The notes: generated by a model not told the origin, from the sequence alone. Shown: positions 44,998-56,096, counted from the first letter of the stretch. The stretch: DNA of 58,505 nucleotides from Byssothecium circinans (GCA_010015675.1 ML977064.1:1-58505); one strand, 5' to 3'. A program made the numbers and translations.

Positions 44998-46334
44998 GTA
45001 GCCTAGTATTCTCTATACTTATATAGCTTACTAAGCTATTAGAAATCCTAGAATATTTTTTTATAATCCTTTTAGGCTATATTATATATATCTATATTTA
45101 AGATTTTAGCTTAATAGCTCTAATATTTAAATTATTATTAAAGGTTGAATCTTTGATTTTCCGCCAAGCAAAAAGTGGCCGCTTCAGTGGTGTGGCCGCT
45201 TCGGTGGTGGAATACGTTATACAAAGGATACGTCTATATCTTTTTATAGTACTAGGAAGCTAATATACTATATAATTAGAAGCTCTTAGTCTTAGAGAAT
45301 AGATAGATAACTAATAAGCTTAGTCTTATATAGTTAAAGCACTTTAACGCGTATATAAAGGCGAGAACTATTAGCGTCTATTAGTTGCTAATTTTAGATA
45401 GCCACGAAAGCCACCTTAATTAAGATTTTAAGGATTATTGTTATAATAATAAGATCTTTACGCTTTATATACTACTATACTTGTTATACATCCTCTAGCT
45501 ACTTAATGTAGTATACTTCTCGCCGCTTAAGCGCAAGTACTCTAAGATTATTTAGGGCTTAGTATAAAAGTACGTTTTTTATATTAATAAGGAAGCGTTC
45601 CTACTAGCCTTTAAAGATACGTTTTTAAGCGTATTTATATTTTAGAACTATTAAAAGGCCTTTAAGGTAATAAGGCTAGTCCCTCTAAATACGTAGGTAG
45701 TACTTAATTACCTTAATATGTATATATATACCCTACTAGGACCCCTACTACTAGAGACGCTATAGCTATTAAGGACTCTAAGTAATATACGCGAATTTAG
45801 CTTATAGTTAAAGTTTATACGTAATTCTATTACTTAATTACTACGGATAGCGTAGGGTAGGCTTTTATAGCTTATTAAAGGTACTAAGTTAGTGCTACAT
45901 AGTACTACGCTTATAAAGTCGCGTATTAAAGACCTTAAAAAGTAACTTAAGATAATAACTAAGCGTAAAATACGTAAGCATAAGTATATTTAGAAAGGTA
46001 GTACTATAGAGTATAGTCTTATAGTAGACTAGAATAGTTCTAAACTATTAGGAATAGTTTAGAACTATAAAAGGGTAAGGGTAGAGAGTAAGAGTAAGGT
46101 ATAATAACTATAATAACTAGGTATTTAGTGCTGTAGCAACTGCGGTAAGACTAGGCATAACATAAAAACTTATTAAGCTAATAAAGAGGGTTCTTCTAAG
46201 TTAGAGGCTAGTACTTAGTATATATTTTCAGATAGCAATACAGATGATAATAATGATGCAGTTAAGTAAGTTAGTATTACTAAGGAAAACTAGCGCGCTT
46301 AGTAGTGTGGTGCGCTTAGTAGTAGAATATATTA

Positions 46335-46457
46335 CTCTATTTTATAATATATCTTTCTTTCCTACTTACTAAATAAGGGAGGTAAGAAGATATAATATCC
46401 TAAGCCCTAATACTTAAAAATTTTAAAAGGAGAATAAGTAGTATTAGTTTAAAAAGA
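46335..46457. other. Short AT-rich stretch between B and E
   Basis: No gene or repeat identified. Confidence 0.4.
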
Positions 46458-46459
46458 TA

Positions 46460-47525
46460 ACGTATTCCACTATCAAACAGCCTAAACCATCGAACAGCCT
46501 AAAATTCCTTGGCAAGGAAAATCAAATAGTATTATCTTAATAATAAAGCTAAACCTTAATATTTTCTTTTAAAATTTTAAACCTAAATAGATATATATAT
46601 AATCTAATAGGTATTAAATTTATATAGCCATAGCTTACGTAATACAGTAGTTATTAGTAAGAGAAGAAATCTTAGGTAAAACCTACCTTTTACTATAGAT
46701 TAATAGCTAAACGTTAGTAGTATACTATATAACTTTTAAGACTTACTTATTACCATATTAGTTAGTAGCTATTAAGTTATTATAGCGTGCAGCCTAGATT
46801 TAATGCTATTATAGTAGGTAGAAGGTAGGGGGTATAAAAAATTAGAAAACCTTCTAAATAAAGTTATATATATTAGATATCTCTACTTCCTTCTTTGGAG
46901 GAGGATAGTATATACTAGATAAAGCTATAAATAAAATTTAAAGTAAATACCTCTAAAACTAAAAGATCTAGCTTAGGAAGTATAGGTTTTTAAAAAATTT
47001 AGATACTACCTTATTATAAAGCTTATATAAGCTAATTTCTAGTAGGAAACTATTTATATAACTTCTATATATATATATAAAGCATATCTATAGATAAAAA
47101 GTAAGAATATCTAGCTATATAAAATTTATAATTATCTTTTTCTAATTTTAGGTATCTCTATCCTCCCTACGCTAGTTCTCTAATAGGTCTAGGCTGTACG
47201 CTATAATTTTAGTGCTAATAGGTGTATTATATATATATAAACTAGCTCTAAAGTTATTATAATTTATTAAGCTAGTTTATTAGGTATTGTAGGGTATAAT
47301 GCTTAAGCGACCCTACTATTCTCTAACTTATATAGCTTACTAAGATATTAGAAATCCTAGAATATCTTTTTATAACCTTTTAGATCTATATTATATATAG
47401 CTGTATTTAGAATTTCAGTTTAATAGCTCTATTATTTAAATTGTTATTAAGGGTTGAATATTTGATTTTCCGCTAAGCATTTTTGGGCTGTTCGATGGTT
47501 TAGGCTGTTCGATAGTGGAATACGT
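46460..47525. mobile_element. Short non-autonomous TA-target element E
   Basis: A 1066-bp element flanked by TA (46458-46459, 47526-47527). The outer ends ACGTATTCCAC match D, and so does the interior, including CTTGGCAAGGAAAATCAAA next to the left repeat and long AT-rich stretches. The 17-bp units between are different: ACTATCAAACAGCCTAA and ACCATCGAACAGCCTAA instead of the GCGGCCAC type. No coding frame. Probably mobilised in trans by a pogo-type transposase. Confidence 0.88.
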
Positions 47526-47530
47526 TATAT

Positions 47531-47698
47531 TGTAAGACTCTAGACACAGCCTCGGGATCCTCCCGTCCTATCTCGGTTGGTTCTCCCTCTTTGGCCTAGC
47601 GTCGCCTACCTCCTATATAGCCTTGACTCCTGAGCCACACTAATACATCAGTCGACTCGCTCTACAATATGCTCTCGGTGCCTATATACTGTCTTACA
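47531..47698 (+). repeat. 5' LTR of the Copia element
   Basis: 168 bp, TGTAAGACTC...GTCTTACA, with short perfect inverted ends (TGTAAGAC/GTCTTACA). Confidence 0.95.
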
Positions 47699-47712
47699 GT
47701 TATGAGCCTGGA
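47699..47712 (+). promoter_or_regulatory. Primer binding site, half-tRNA type
   Basis: GTTATGAGCCTGGA begins directly after the 5' LTR. It is complementary to the anticodon-loop part of initiator tRNA-Met (which contains GCTCATAAC), not to a tRNA 3' end. Drosophila copia and yeast Ty5 are known to prime from such a cleaved half-tRNA. The match is by eye. Confidence 0.65.
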
Positions 47713-47858
47713 ATAACTCCAAAATTATCAACTACTTAATCAACTACAACCTACTTGAGCGTCCTTAACGACCAAGTAGCCTGCGGACCCTCTGCAGAGT
47801 TTTCACCTCAACTAATCTCCGCCTACAAAGCTACAATTGATCCACGATCACCTCCATC

Positions 47859-50800
47859 ATGTCCTTAAAGGAATCTATCATCCTAAAAGGCACGCGCAAC
47901 TTCAAAGAATGGTATACGGTCCTTAGACGTACCGCGAAAGCCCTTAGCATACTTAAATACGTCGACCCTAAGATCCCTACGAAGCCGCTCCTTAAAGAGG
48001 TCCCCTCTGACCCAGAAGATAACGTCGATACTATAGTCTGGAAAGAACGTCGCAAGCGGTATATTAATTATGAGAAAGCTCTTAATAAGCTCTAGATCCA
48101 CATTACTAATACTGTTTAACCAGCCATCCTTTCATTAATGCCTAAGGATTCAACCGTTATAGCTTAGGTGGCATTCCTATACCGGCACTACTCTAAATCA
48201 ACAATCACAAAGTAAGAAGAAGCAGACAAGGCATACACAAAGGCTAAACGCTTTATCGCAGGACGCTCATTACTTAAGGACTGGATAAATGATTTCCTTA
48301 TTGCTTTTACCAAAGCTTCTAAACTTAAGGTCGCTGCAGTTTAGGACTTCAGTCCCTAGCTTGACCTACTATCAGTCTTTCACTTAATTGACTTAGGCTT
48401 TACAGCTACTATTAACATGAAGGTTCAGGCTGCTTATAAGGCATATACTATGGCAAAGGTTAATCCACCTCCTCTAAAAGAGGTCATCGTACTAGCCGTC
48501 CTAGCGTCTTAAGGTCAACTAGTAATACCTGAACAGTGATACCTCATTCTATTACCTCTTCCTAAAATTCTGGCTAACGTTACCATCCTAGCTCTTATTA
48601 AATAATACAGGAACACGTCCTACCTCCACCACCTACGGTAGCTGAATATATGAGGCACAATACACGCTGCTACCCTCAGTGGCGCCAAATCATTATACAA
48701 TGAATTGGGCACTAGCTAGAGACTATCTACTAGACTATTAGTGACGCCCAACAACTACGGTAGTAACTCGCGCAAACGGACGAATACTCAGGTGGCCGGA
48801 AAATCGTAATTAAAGCCTTACCCTTGCGGTAAGCCTGACTCTCACCTAATAACTACTTATTAGGGTCAATGCCTATACATCTGCACATGGCTTTAGCTAA
48901 CGGGCTTCAAGATTAATCCTAAATGCACAGACAATCTTAAGTAATACCAAAGTATTAAACGCAATGCGGACCTACTTAATAAAATCCGCGATAGAGAGCT
49001 ACAACGCCAGGCTCAGAATAACGGCACTATAATAGCTTTATACGTCAATGCTGGTAACCAGAACTTAGATAGAGAACGTAAACAATCCTACGCTATACAC
49101 TATATCGCTATAAGCAACCAGCGCGACTAAGGGAACGTCCTTCTCTACTCATGGATACTCGACTGCGGCTTAGATGTACACGTTAGCAATAACCCTAATG
49201 AATTTATATGGAAACAGCCAGCGCTACCTGGTGAGAGACTCGGCTACGGCAACGACTTAGTTAAGATCGTCGCCTAGGGAGAATGCGACATCGCGATTAA
49301 TACTCTCTAGGGCCCTCGACGTACTATACTCAAGAACGTTACTCTCTGCCCTAATTTCATCACTTCTCTCATCGCCCTCTCACGCTTTAAGGCTAAGAAT
49401 ATCCACTTCAACTCAGGACGTCTCTGCCTATACACACTTGATCACAAATCCAACCTAGTGTGGGTAAAGGTCACATTATCTAGTGGTTACTACCTTATAC
49501 TTAAGCGTCACACTTCTCTAGTGACGGCTAAGCACGACTATACTAAACAGCCTTTTAGGGCCTTCGCCTCTAAGAAGAGTAGCTAACGTTAAAGGCGCTC
49601 TAAGGCTCCTCTCCCCACTTAAAAGCTTACCGGCATGCAAGCACATATCCTTATGGGCCATCCTGGGGCTAACACGCTGGACAAACTATCTACTAACGTT
49701 ATTAGGATAGACCTACTGACTACATTGTCACCCTTAATTAAGGACTGTCCTTAGTGTAGTGTCAATAAAGTGACTTATATTATATCTTGACGATCAGACC
49801 GCGAGCACATGCCTACCCGTCCTTTTGAGGCTATAGCAATTGATCTTATTGCCCTTGACGGTGAATCTCTTGCAGGCAATCACTACCTCTTTCATGGGTA
49901 CTGTCTGGTTACCAAGACCCACATGGCATACGCAATCTAGAATCAATCGGGACCTATCCTTATTCGCGTCTTCAAGCTCATGGACTAGATGATTAAGAGA
50001 CGGTATAATACCGCACTAACCTTCGTACACATGGATAAGGAAGCTAGTTATGGCTTCGCTAACGAAGAAGGCGTCGCAGAACTCTACAAAGAAGAGGGTA
50101 TAACACTTTAACTGCGAGCACCAAATACAGCGGAATAATCTGGACACGCAGAACGCTCTAGGAAAATGCTTATCATAGTGGCTCACTCCCTCTGAGTCGC
50201 ATCTAATCTCCCTCTTTACCTCTGTGAAGAGATATACGTATACGCCACGTACCTACTTAATCAAATGCTAGTTAAAGCACTTAACTAGAAGACACCATTT
50301 AAAGCTACCTATGGTAAGCGACCCTTACTAGCTTATCTTTGAATCTATAGTTACTAAGCATACTACCTCCGTAAATAACCCGCGCGTACTAATAAGCTCT
50401 CCCCTCATGCCCTTATCAGTTACCTCGTAGGTGTTGATTCCCGTAATATCTACTACATCTAGGTACCAAAGGCTTCATCACGTGGACATAGAGGCAAGGT
50501 TATACGCACTTAGGACGTCACCTTTAACGAGCAATACTTCTTTAGTGACGCGGACGAAGACCCACTATCAGGCATCTAGCTTAAAGTAGCTATGGAGGAG
50601 ATTAAAGAAGATACTAACACTAAGTAGGAGGAATTAGATGAAAAAGTTCATAAGGATTTATCTAATACTATTCCCGTCCCTTCTACTAAACAACTACTCT
50701 CAGGCGACATATACGGCTAAGCTTAAGGCAATTAGAATCTATATCTATCTCTTATCTTATTAATTAACTAGTCCCATTAATTACTTAGTCGTCAAGGATG

Positions 50801-52982
50801 CTTAAGTAGCTCGCGCAATTCACCACCGCGCTAGGGCCGTGCGCCAGCTAATCAGACACCATAGGGTGCACCCGGTGAGCTCTCATTAGCCACCCCGTCA
50901 AGTTGACTTTCATCGCAACTTATTAAAGACCCACCAATCTTTTCACTTAATTTGGAAGACTCACGAATCTCTTCTGACACTCATCCTAGAGGCTCATGAA
51001 TCCCTTTAACTCAACTTTCATCGTAACCTATTAAAGACCCACTAATCTCTTCACTCAATTTAGAAGACTCACGAATCTCTTCTAACACTTATTCTGGAGG
51101 CTCACAATTCCCTTTAACTTACTTACATACTGCTGGAGACTCTTAAATCTCTTTACTAGATCCTAGTTTCTAAAAAAGGAAGTATAAAACTAACTAACAC
51201 CTGGACAAAGAAAACGTGTTGGCGAAACGCACTAGAAACCGTACTGCTAATGCAATCCAGACCTATTAGAACACCTTTGTGGCCGCCTCCCTTAGTAATA
51301 AGTTGCCTTAATTAGTTACTCCGTCTTAATGGGTACACTAAGATTAGTTGCCCCTAGTCCCACGCTTTTAGGCGGACGTACTAAAGCTACTAGATTGGCT
51401 TCAAGCAGGCTTTATTACTGCTTGTCACAAGGAACTTAAGACAATCAAACGTAAAGGCATATATAAAGTTCGCGCCCTCACTAAACTACCACCAGACACT
51501 AAAGTAATACCTCTTATGTAGGTCTTCACATACAAGTTAGAAGCCAGCTTCTTAGTAAAGTTCAAAGCGCGCATCATGGTAAGAGGAGACTTATAGACTA
51601 CCGTAGGTGATACCTATGCTACTACTCTTACTATCTAAATCTTCCGCGCTCTAATGGCGATTACTACCTACTTTAATATAGACATATGGTAATACGACGC
51701 TGTTAACGCTTTTATAAACGCCTTTCTCCCCTCACTAATCTAGACATAGGAACTAGAAGGCTTCTAAGATGGTGCCCACTACTAGGAGCTCATTAAGGCG
51801 CTCTATAGCTTGCGCATCTCTCTGCTGCTGTGGTACAAAGACTTTACTAATACACTAAAGGACCTCAGCCTTTAACTAATCCTTAACGCCCCTTACCTTT
51901 AGATGAATGACAAGATAATTGTATTCTTCTACGTTAATGATATCATCACTATGGCACTCCCTAGCTATTTGAACGCCCTTGATGAGTTTGAACGAAAGCT
52001 GAAGCAACGCTATGAGATCACTGACCTTCAGGGTCGTGATACTAAAACGTTCTGCAGCATTAACACTTATTGGGATCGTGAGAATGGTTACCTCTAGCTT
52101 TCATAAAGGGACTACATTGAGATAATCTACAACAAGTTTAAGGCGCCCATGAAATCCGCCTAGAATAAGACTCCGTCAACACCACTTCTACTTAAAGAAC
52201 TCGTCCCTTCTCCTAAGTCTAAGAATGAGGAGAACTCTTACTAGTACTTACAAATCGTTGGCTCTATTGGTTACGCTGCTGGTGCTACCTAACCTGATAT
52301 TACTAAAGCTTATTTAAAGCTTGCTGAATTTCTTACTAACCTAGGACCTAAACACCTCTCTATAGCCTACTAATGCCTCGCATACCTATACTACTCTTAA
52401 GACCTCACTCTATATTACTCTAAGGACCTCACCACACCTCATCTCTATAAGAAGGAAATAGATGAAACCGACTTCTTCGGAGCAACTAACGCCTCATACG
52501 CCGATCATAAGGCTACCCGTAAGTCCTCTTAAGGCTATATCTTCTTCCTCTTTGGTGGACCAATTGATTGGAAAGCAATACTCTAATGCTGCGTTGTTAA
52601 ATTAACTACTAAAGCCGAACTCATGGGCCTCTCTACTAGCTATACTGAGTACTATTAGTGGTTACGGATCTTCAAAGACCTACGTCTAGAATTTAATGAA
52701 TAGCCCGCCATGTACTACAATAATAAATAGATGATTCGCCTACTAACAGCTAATTCACCGTAACTCAAAACTACGCTCCATTACGTGAATATCTACCATC
52801 ACTGGCTTCATGAACAGGCGCTTCATGGGACTGTGTCTCTCGCCTACATTAATATGAACTCTTAACTAGCTGATGGGTTGACCAAGCTGCTCTTAAAGTA
52901 AAAACACTAAGAATGGATCAAGCTCCTTTATCTTGAGCCCATTCAAACACTCCTCCATGCCATTCAACCGACAGCTGACTAA
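47859..52982 (+). pseudogene. Decayed Copia gag-pol polyprotein
   Basis: The frame opens MSLKESIILKGTRNFKEW (47859), a typical Copia gag start. The protease block is WILDCGLDVHVSN (49152-49190), with Cys where Ser of DSG is usual. The GAG-pre-integrase block HILMGHPGANTL (about 49645) leads into the integrase zinc-binding Cys pair and core AIAIDLIAL (about 49835). Reverse transcriptase runs from about 51480; its catalytic box FFYVNDII (about 51925) has the first Asp changed to Asn. RNase H shows SYADHKATRKSS, then GGPIDWKA (about 52490-52580) and LADGLTKLL (about 52870). The stop is TAA at 52980-52982. Internal stops are nearly all TAG/TAA at expected Gln/Trp sites, so the copy is probably inactive. 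Confidence 0.9.
50905..51165 (+). repeat. 108-bp in-frame tandem duplication in the Copia polyprotein
   Basis: CATCG(C/T)AACYTATTAAAGACC at 50911 recurs at 51019, a period of 108 bp (36 codons). The two units are near-identical and a third, degenerate unit follows to about 51165. It lies in the linker between integrase and reverse transcriptase. Confidence 0.85.
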
Positions 52983-53711
52983 TGGGCCTTCAAAATCCTC
53001 ATCCTTCCTACTAGCTCATTACTGATAATTAAGTACTAATCTACCACTGAGCCCATCAATCCTTAGCTTACTATCAAGTGTTGTATCACTGCCTTAGGAA
53101 CTAGTGAAGACGTTCACGACTGGGCACTATCTATCACAAAGTTATTGATAGCTAAACGCTGCTCTAACCAGAATGGATTAGCTACCTATCTCTGCACTAC
53201 AGCCTCTTCAGTACAAACACATGCGAGCCCTTCAATCCTCGCGATACTAAAGTGAGCCTATTAATCCTTACACTAAGTCAAGCCCTTTAATCCTCGCACT
53301 GGCTCTGCTCACTGATATGTCCTTAACAAACTAAGTAACTGACACTCCTCTACTTGACCGTCCTGGTCAACCAAGTACCTGGCAACGCTCTTGGTCACTC
53401 ACTAATCTGACCTTGATCAATAAATAAGCCTCCCCTCTCTATCTAATCTAGGCCCCATCTGTATACTAACCTACTTGAACGTCACTGATGGACTACTACC
53501 GTCCTGATCGCCCTGCACCTAAGCATATTACTCCTCATTTCTCTCTCACACAAAGCAGTCACACAAGAACCTGCTGATAGCTTGTTTCCTCTCCTCACGT
53601 AGGTTGGGGGTTTTCCTGCTATCTCTCATTCATCTCATCTACCTGAAGGCCTTCTGACTCCCTTCAACGCTATATCTTCTTAATCTTTCAGCTCGCCACT
53701 CTCTTAGCAAT
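52983..53711 (+). other. Non-coding 3' region of the Copia element
   Basis: About 730 bp between the pol stop and the polypurine tract. It is CT-rich, with loose repeats of a GAGCCCTTCAATCCTCGC-like unit near 53225-53300. No second gene seen. Confidence 0.55.
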
Positions 53712-53723
53712 CTGAAGGGGGTG
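53712..53723 (+). promoter_or_regulatory. Polypurine tract of the Copia element
   Basis: CTGAAGGGGGTG directly precedes the 3' LTR, confirming plus-strand orientation. Confidence 0.8.
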
Positions 53724-53891
53724 TGTAAGACTCCAGACACAGCCTTAGGATCCTCCCGTCCTATCTTGGTTGGTTCTCCCTCTTTGGCCTAGCGTCGCCT
53801 ACCTCCTATATAGCCTTGACTCCTGAGCTACACTAATACATCAGTCGACTCGCTCTACAATATGCTCTCGGTGCCTATATACTGTCTTACA
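53724..53891 (+). repeat. 3' LTR of the Copia element
   Basis: 168 bp, the same length as the 5' LTR. Confidence 0.95.
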
Positions 53892-54110
53892 AATATAATT
53901 ATAATATTAAAAAATAATTTTATATAACTATTATATTTAAATAAAGAGATTACTTATAAGCCTTATATAGAAAGGACTTTTATAGAAGTAAAATACTAAG
54001 CTATAGAGTCTTTTTACTTTATATCTAAAAAAAACTTATAATAATAAGAAAGGAACCTATAATTTTTAAGTAGAGTTATAGTATATACTAGAAAAAAAAA
54101 GTATAATGTA

Positions 54111-55932
54111 AAGCACTATTAAAGTAGCTATACTATTAAAGTAGCTACTTTTCTTTAGTAACACTAATAATACACTTATTATAAAATACCTTAACTAATA
54201 AACGTAATACTCGTTCAACAAGAAGGTAGGATTAAGCTTGCCCTTCAAGCTTACTATTTAGGCTAATTTACAAGCCTCTAACGCGCTACTAAGGCTTTTA
54301 ACGTTTGTTATTAGAGACTCTCTATATACCTTAATAAAATCGCCTTTTAACTAATAATAGTACTAAACTGTTTAAAACTGTTCTTAACTAAAGAGGACAC
54401 GCTTATTTAATATATCCTTAACCTTAATTCGCAAGGATTTACGCCTATATTAGGCGAAGTATTAGATATAGCAAATAAACTACTACGCAAGTAGGGTAGT
54501 AAGGAAGTAGGTATTAACTAGGTAGTATAGTTTATAGACTATTTAGAATAGTTATAAATAGTTTAGAACTATTTAAAGGACTATTAGAGAGTACTATAAG
54601 AAGATCCTAAGGTAGTTAGCACGTAGTTTAAGCTTATGGAGGATACTAAAGCTAAGTATAGTATATATAATAATAATATATACAACTTTAACGAGACTAG
54701 CTTTTAGATAGGTATTATTAGCTCTATAAAAGTAGTTACTAGCTTAGAGAAGCAAGAAAGGCCTATAATAGTTTAGCTAGGCAATAAGGAGATAGTAACA
54801 GATATCTAGAGTATATATTTAAATAGTATATTTACCTTACTATTTATTATATATAAAGGACGCGTCTATATCTCTTTATAGTACTAGGAAGCTAATATAC
54901 TACGCAATTAAAAGCTCTTAGTCTTAGAGAATAGATGGACAAATAATAAGCTTAGTCTTGCATAGTTAAAGTACTTTAACGCGTATACAAAGGGCTAAAT
55001 AGTAGGCGCCTATTAGTTGCTGATTTTAGATAGCCACGAAAGCCACCTAAATTAAGATTTCAAGGATTATTATATTGATAATAAGATCCTTACGCTCTAT
55101 ATGCTAGCGTACTCGTTACACATCCTCTAGCTACTTAATGTAGTGTATTTCTCGCCGCTAAAGCATAAGTACTCTAAGATTATTTAGGGCTTAGCGTAAT
55201 AACACGTCTTTTATATTAATAAGGAAGTATTCCTACTAGCCTTTAAAGACGCGTTTTTAAGCGTGTTTATAGTTTAGAACTATTAAAAGGCCTTTAAGGT
55301 AATAGGACTAGTCCCTCTAAACGCGTAGGTAGTACTTAATTACCTTAATATATATATATATATACCTTACTAGGACCCCTACTACTAGAGACGCTATAGC
55401 TATTAAGGACTCTAAGTAATATACGTGAATTTAGCTTATAGTTAAAGTTTATACGTAATTCTATTACTTAGTCACTACAAATAGCGCAGGATAAGCTTTT
55501 GCAGCTTATTAAAGGTACTAAGTTAGTGCTGCATAATACAGCGCTTATAAAGGCGCGTATTAAAGAGCTTAAATAGTAACTTACGGTAGTAACTAAGCGA
55601 AAAACACGTAAGTGTAAGTATCTTTAGAAAGGTAGCACTATAGAGTATAGTCCTATAGTAGACTAGAATAGTTTAGAACTATAAGAGGGCAAAGGTAGAA
55701 GGTAAGTGTAAAGTATAATAACTAGGTGTTTGCTACTATAGCAACTATAGTAAGACTAGGTATAACGCGAGAACTTATCAAGCTAATAAAGAGGGTTCTT
55801 CTAAGTTAGAGGCTAGTACTTAGTATATATTTTTAGATAGTAATATTAACAATAATAATAATAAAGTTAAGTAAGTTAGTGTTGCTAAGGAAAAGTAGCC
55901 ACTTTAATAGTGTAGCCACTTTAATAGTACTT
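54111..55932 (+). mobile_element. Pogo-type DNA transposon C
   Basis: 1822 bp between TA dinucleotides (54109-54110, 55933-55934). Each terminal repeat has two 17-bp units ACTATTAAAGTGGCTAC, clean at the right end and partly mutated at the left, followed inward by TTTTCCTTAGCAACACTAAC. Uninterrupted, so it serves as the reference for how B is broken. Confidence 0.9.
54190..55870 (+). pseudogene. Decayed pogo-type DDE transposase of C
   Basis: Reading plus, LILDSHESHLN (about 55025), DFKDYY, then LLNVVYFSPLKHKYSKII (about 55130-55185) mark the catalytic core. A C-terminal knuckle-like block has all its Cys turned to Tyr (YSNYSKTRYNARTY, about 55740-55780). The N-terminal part would hold the CENP-B-like DNA-binding domain but is too decayed to outline. 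Multiple TAG/TAA stops. Confidence 0.82.
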
Positions 55933-56033
55933 TACATTAGTCTTTATTATATTTTATTTAAAGTTTTATATATAGCTATAAAGTTTAAGGTATTACAAGG
56001 TTATAAAGGTATAGCGTGCGTAGTACTATAGGC

Positions 56034-56096
56034 TTAGCAGTGCTAAGGATTTAGTAGTGCTAGGGATTTAGTAGTGCTAAGGATTTAGCAGTACTA
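56034..56096. repeat. Orphan array of 17-bp units
   Basis: Read on the minus strand, ACTGCTAAATCCTTAGC, ACTACTAAATCCCTAGC, ACTACTAAATCCTTAGC and a partial fourth unit follow each other at 17-bp spacing, with an outer TAGT. This is the layout of the terminal repeats of A-E, but with yet another variable half. I found no convincing inverse partner in the window. Confidence 0.75.

Larger units (their letters stand above)
36751..45217. mobile_element. Short non-autonomous TA-target element D, carrying Gypsy-2
   Basis: Ends read ACGTATTCCACCACCGAAG inward and are flanked by TA (36749-36750, 45218-45219). The left end has three 17-bp units ACCACCGAAGCGGCCAC, the right end two. Without Gypsy-2 and its 5-bp duplication about 1007 bp remain, including 240 N. 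I find no transposase frame. The interior matches elements E and F. It sits in the transposase gene of B, whose two sides rejoin in register. Confidence 0.88.
28450..46280 (+). pseudogene. Decayed pogo-type transposase of B, in three pieces
   Basis: Pieces lie at about 28450-28588, 36188-36750 and 45220-46280, in the order seen unbroken in element C. The last piece carries LILDSHESHLN (about 45390), then VVYFSPLKRKYSKII (about 45505). A CCHC-like tail CSNCGKTRHNIKTY ends near 46170, its last Cys changed to Tyr. Typical family roles are cut-and-paste transposition at TA sites. Both RIP stops and the insertions make it non-functional. Confidence 0.85.
28401..46332 (+). mobile_element. Pogo-type DNA transposon B, split by nested insertions
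   Basis: The terminal repeats start ATATATTCTACTAC next to TA (28399-28400 and 46333-46334) and hold two 17-bp units ending ACTACTAAGCGCGCTAG, then TTTTCCTTAG. The interior is interrupted twice: by Gypsy-1 (28589-36187) and by element D with Gypsy-2 inside (36751-45217). Taking out both insertions and their duplicated 5-bp and TA targets leaves 1859 bp, one base from A. The flanks across both breaks align with uninterrupted element C. Confidence 0.9.
47531..53891 (+). mobile_element. Copia-type LTR retrotransposon
   Basis: 6361 bp with 168-bp LTRs. I counted five differences between the LTRs, all transitions. The order on the plus strand is gag, protease, integrase, reverse transcriptase, RNase H, the Copia order. 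It is much less AT-shifted than its surroundings. The flanking 5 bp (TATAT left, AATAT right) match imperfectly. Five bp to the left lies element E. Confidence 0.93.

Noticed and set aside
28057..56096. A giant element with ends at about 28090 and 56034
   Set aside because: Two CCTTAGTAG copies 17 bp apart at 28095-28112 faintly resemble the orphan array, but no outer end or TA flank matches.
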